DNA of 34,446 bases, from contig JABXHO010000079.1 in NCBI GenBank assembly GCA_013373595.1, forward strand, positions 1 to 34,446, read 5' to 3'. The notes beneath the pieces were generated by a model. That model was not told the origin of the DNA and made no database searches. It saw nothing but the letters and a program-made list of their open reading frames with translations. Both the position numbers and the translations under genes were made by a program. The first letter of the stretch is position 1, and each line of letters starts with the position of its first letter. Below, piece by piece: positions 32,355 through 34,446 of this stretch. The stretch is from Flavobacteriales bacterium (lineage in GTDB: Bacteria > Bacteroidota > Bacteroidia > Flavobacteriales_D > Crocinitomicaceae).

Positions 32355-34190
32355 TTACATATTCAATTTCACTCCTTCTTTGGTAACAATTAATGGGTTT
32401 GAGTCGAAACGTCCTTCTTCAGGTCCATTCTCTAGTTTTAGTACACCACGAGGACAAACAGATGAGCAAATTCCACATCCTACGCAACTTGCGCGAACGA
32501 TATTCTCTCCTTTTTGAGCATAGGCGCGTACGTCAATTCCTTGTTCACAGTAAGTTGAACAGTTTCCACATGAGATACACTGTGCTCCGTTTGTTGTAAT
32601 TCTGAATCGAGACTTAAATCGTTGGAAAATTCCCATGTATCCTGCCATTGGACATCCAAATCGACACCATACACGGTTTCCAAGTAGTGGGTAGAACCCA
32701 ACACCAATTACTCCTGCGAAAGCAGCGCCAATTAAGAATCCGTAGACCTTTTTGATGCTCTTACTACTGATAACAAATATGTCCTTGGCTCCGCCAAAGT
32801 ATCCGTAAGAAAGAGCGGCAGCAATCACAACTAGAATGACTGATCCAACCAAGAGTAGAGGATGCTTGCGCTTTCGGTAAAGTAGGTACCCTCCAACAGC
32901 GGAAATCAACAATAAGAAAGTGACAGAATAGAAATAACCAGACTTTGTAATCGTGAAGAATGATAATTCATACTCTTTTCCAGAAAAATAGGGCCAAAGC
33001 GAAGCGACAGTCATGGCAAGTACGAACACCATTACTGAGTGAATTACCCAGCGCTCAATTTTCCATGAAACGAGTTTTTTTGATGATAATTGTCGGAAGC
33101 TATCTCCTGCAGTTTCTGCCAATCCTCCACATCCACATACCCAGGAACAATACCATCTTTTCCCTACGTAGTAGGTAAGAACAGGCGTCACAACTAAAAA
33201 GAGGATCAAACTCCAAACAAAATAGAAAGTACCAGATACACCTACAATATCGGCGCTGTTATTGGCAGGATTCGCCATGGCATTCAATTGTCCAGGAGAA
33301 GCAGCATAGTAATTCAATGGCCATACGTTTTTCAAATCCTTTCCAAAGTAGCCTTGATAATCGTTAAAAGCTTCCAAAATATAGGGTAAGCTGAAAGCAA
33401 AGACTACTTGGAAGAAAATAACGGAAATCGTACGTATAATTTGATAGCGATTGTGTCTGTGTTTCACAATGAATTTGATCCCTAAAAAGAGAATCAAGAA
33501 GGTATAAACGACACCGTAAACAAACCATTTGGATGATTTTTCCCCAGTGATGAGGTACGCGAGTGGATCGAACAGTCTTACCAATCCTTCCATAGAATCG
33601 GATAACCAATACAACTGTATATAAAAAACAGTAAGTACGATTCCAGCTACCCAACCGAGCAATCCTCTACTAGAAAGTGAGTTGAACCAAACGTAGTTGT
33701 TTTTGATTCCTTTGGTATGTCCACCATACAATCCATAGGTATTCACCAAGATTCCCACGGCCATTAACCCCATTGAAAGCCAAAGGAATAAGGTGTGATT
33801 TGAATTGATGATGTTTAGCCAAGCTAAAACGAAAATGCTGAACCCTGCGGCTCCAATGAACAATCCCAACTTCTGAATCCAGTTCGAATACTTGGAAAAA
33901 ATAGAGGTGATCGAAAAATGATGATGCTCATACGTGAAAATGAAAACGCCGACTAGCTGAAGGGTAAATGAGCTGACAATGAACCATTCGAAAAGCGTCC
34001 ATTCAAAGCTTGTTAACCCAAAGAACGACCATGCGAATACTTCCTCTGTTGCCTTTGAATCATAAATACTCAAGCGCATAAGCTCGGCAAGGGCGAGAAT
34101 ACCAATGATGAAGAAAAAGACACCTATCTTTTTATAGACAGAAAGACTTTGTGCCTCTTTTCCGACAATTGAATAGTTTGTTGATTCCAT
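32355..34190 (-). CDS. Membrane 4Fe-4S protein, NosR/NapH/CcoG-like
   Basis: A 611-aa inner-membrane protein with about ten hydrophobic helices. Two cysteine motifs of the NosR/NapH/CcoG kind sit beside helices: CSWVCGC (348-354) and CRFGCP (509-514). The C-terminal end has two bacterial ferredoxin clusters, CISCGNCSTYC (538-548) and CVGCGICSSVC (569-579), each followed by the expected spacing to a further residue (E, P). Such proteins pass electrons across or along the membrane. The N-terminal 330 residues are longer than usual and hold extra helices without motifs. It stands at the head of the glycosyltransferase genes, 4 bases after the truncated upstream gene; a role in redox supply to the glycan pathway or an unrelated accident of order are both possible. 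Confidence 0.82.
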   Translation of the reverse strand: MESTNYSIVGKEAQSLSVYKKIGVFFFIIGILALAELMRLSIYDSKATEEVFAWSFFGLTSFEWTLFEWFIVSSFTLQLVGVFIFTYEHHHFSITSIFSKYSNWIQKLGLFIGAAGFSIFVLAWLNIINSNHTLFLWLSMGLMAVGILVNTYGLYGGHTKGIKNNYVWFNSLSSRGLLGWVAGIVLTVFYIQLYWLSDSMEGLVRLFDPLAYLITGEKSSKWFVYGVVYTFLILFLGIKFIVKHRHNRYQIIRTISVIFFQVVFAFSLPYILEAFNDYQGYFGKDLKNVWPLNYYAASPGQLNAMANPANNSADIVGVSGTFYFVWSLILFLVVTPVLTYYVGKRWYCSWVCGCGGLAETAGDSFRQLSSKKLVSWKIERWVIHSVMVFVLAMTVASLWPYFSGKEYELSFFTITKSGYFYSVTFLLLISAVGGYLLYRKRKHPLLLVGSVILVVIAAALSYGYFGGAKDIFVISSKSIKKVYGFLIGAAFAGVIGVGFYPLLGNRVWCRFGCPMAGYMGIFQRFKSRFRITTNGAQCISCGNCSTYCEQGIDVRAYAQKGENIVRASCVGCGICSSVCPRGVLKLENGPEEGRFDSNPLIVTKEGVKLNM

Positions 34191-34194
34191 AGTT

Positions 34195-34446
34195 TTATGC
34201 TGAGGTTAGTTTTTGCCACCACTTGCGTTTTGCCACAGTGATAGTAGTTCCAAATTGTTGATTGAATTGATTGACGATTTCCTCTTCGTAAGTCGTGAAG
34301 AACTCAGGGTCGAAATTTGCGGCACGAAGATCCGTCAATACTTCTTCCATGGTTGCTTCTTTGTTGAGCCATTCGTTAAAAACTAAATGTCGTAAGCGGA
34401 TACCAAAATTATTAATACCGATAAAGCGATGTGATTGTGCGTCAAA
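34195..34446 (-). CDS. C-terminal part of an unidentified protein, cut by the window edge
   Basis: On the minus strand an open frame enters from the right edge and ends at 34195 after 83 codons. The end reads FGIRLRHLVFNEWLNKEATMEEVL ... KRKWWQKLTSA; I do not recognise it. It is mostly helical and charged. The stop is 4 bases before the ATG of the iron-sulfur protein, so it is probably the preceding gene of the same operon. Confidence 0.55.
   Translation of the reverse strand, partial: FDAQSHRFIGINNFGIRLRHLVFNEWLNKEATMEEVLTDLRAANFDPEFFTTYEEEIVNQFNQQFGTTITVAKRKWWQKLTSA

Overview
The window looks like chromosomal DNA of a member of the Bacteroidota, most likely order Flavobacteriales. The evidence is a complete core of the type IX secretion / gliding machinery (porP-like gene, gldK, gldL, gldM, gldN and a gldN paralogue), a secreted protein with a C-terminal sorting domain of that system, DUF547, DUF5777 and DUF4836-like proteins, and Bacteroidota-type promoters (TTG ... 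TAnnTTTG). The G+C content looks moderate, around 40% by eye. Family and genus cannot be fixed from the sequence alone. I see no rRNA, tRNA, CRISPR array, prophage or insertion sequence.

Left part (1-5857): on the minus strand miaB runs into a truncated sigma-54-type AAA+ regulator. Divergently come topA and a degenerate arginase-fold protein. Centre-left (5983-13637): the T9SS block porP-gldK-gldL-gldM-gldN on the plus strand, ended by a strong intrinsic terminator, followed by a separately started gldN paralogue (gldO-like). GldL and GldM form the inner-membrane motor; GldK, GldN and the PorP-like barrel form the periplasmic and outer-membrane part.

Centre (13728-19827): on the minus strand a DUF547 lipoprotein with an unknown exported protein, and an ebfC/5-formyl-THF cyclo-ligase pair, separated by a GC-rich palindromic repeat-like element. 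On the plus strand is a tight four-gene operon: a diheme cytochrome c, a DUF5777 beta-barrel, a lipoprotein with a CX4CH haem motif, and a T9SS-exported protein with a CXXCH motif. This operon is the best candidate for an undescribed system: a possible small electron conduit through the outer membrane whose last member would leave the cell by the secretion system encoded next door.

Right-centre (19841-26098): a Crp/Fnr-type regulator in an operon with a conserved unknown protein and an SRPBCC protein, with an FNR-like box between the last two; a lipoprotein/msrB pair; a small leucine-rich-repeat-like protein; a lytic transglycosylase with a small lipoprotein; and yidD.

Right end (26103-34446): a secreted clan-A-like glycoside hydrolase follows yidD. 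Convergent to it is a minus-strand operon: an unidentified truncated gene, a NosR/NapH/CcoG-like membrane iron-sulfur protein, a dolichol-phosphate-type glycosyltransferase, a cellulose-synthase-like glycosyltransferase with an unusual exported N-terminal domain, and a GT-C type membrane mannosyltransferase-like protein. This suggests assembly of a surface glycan.
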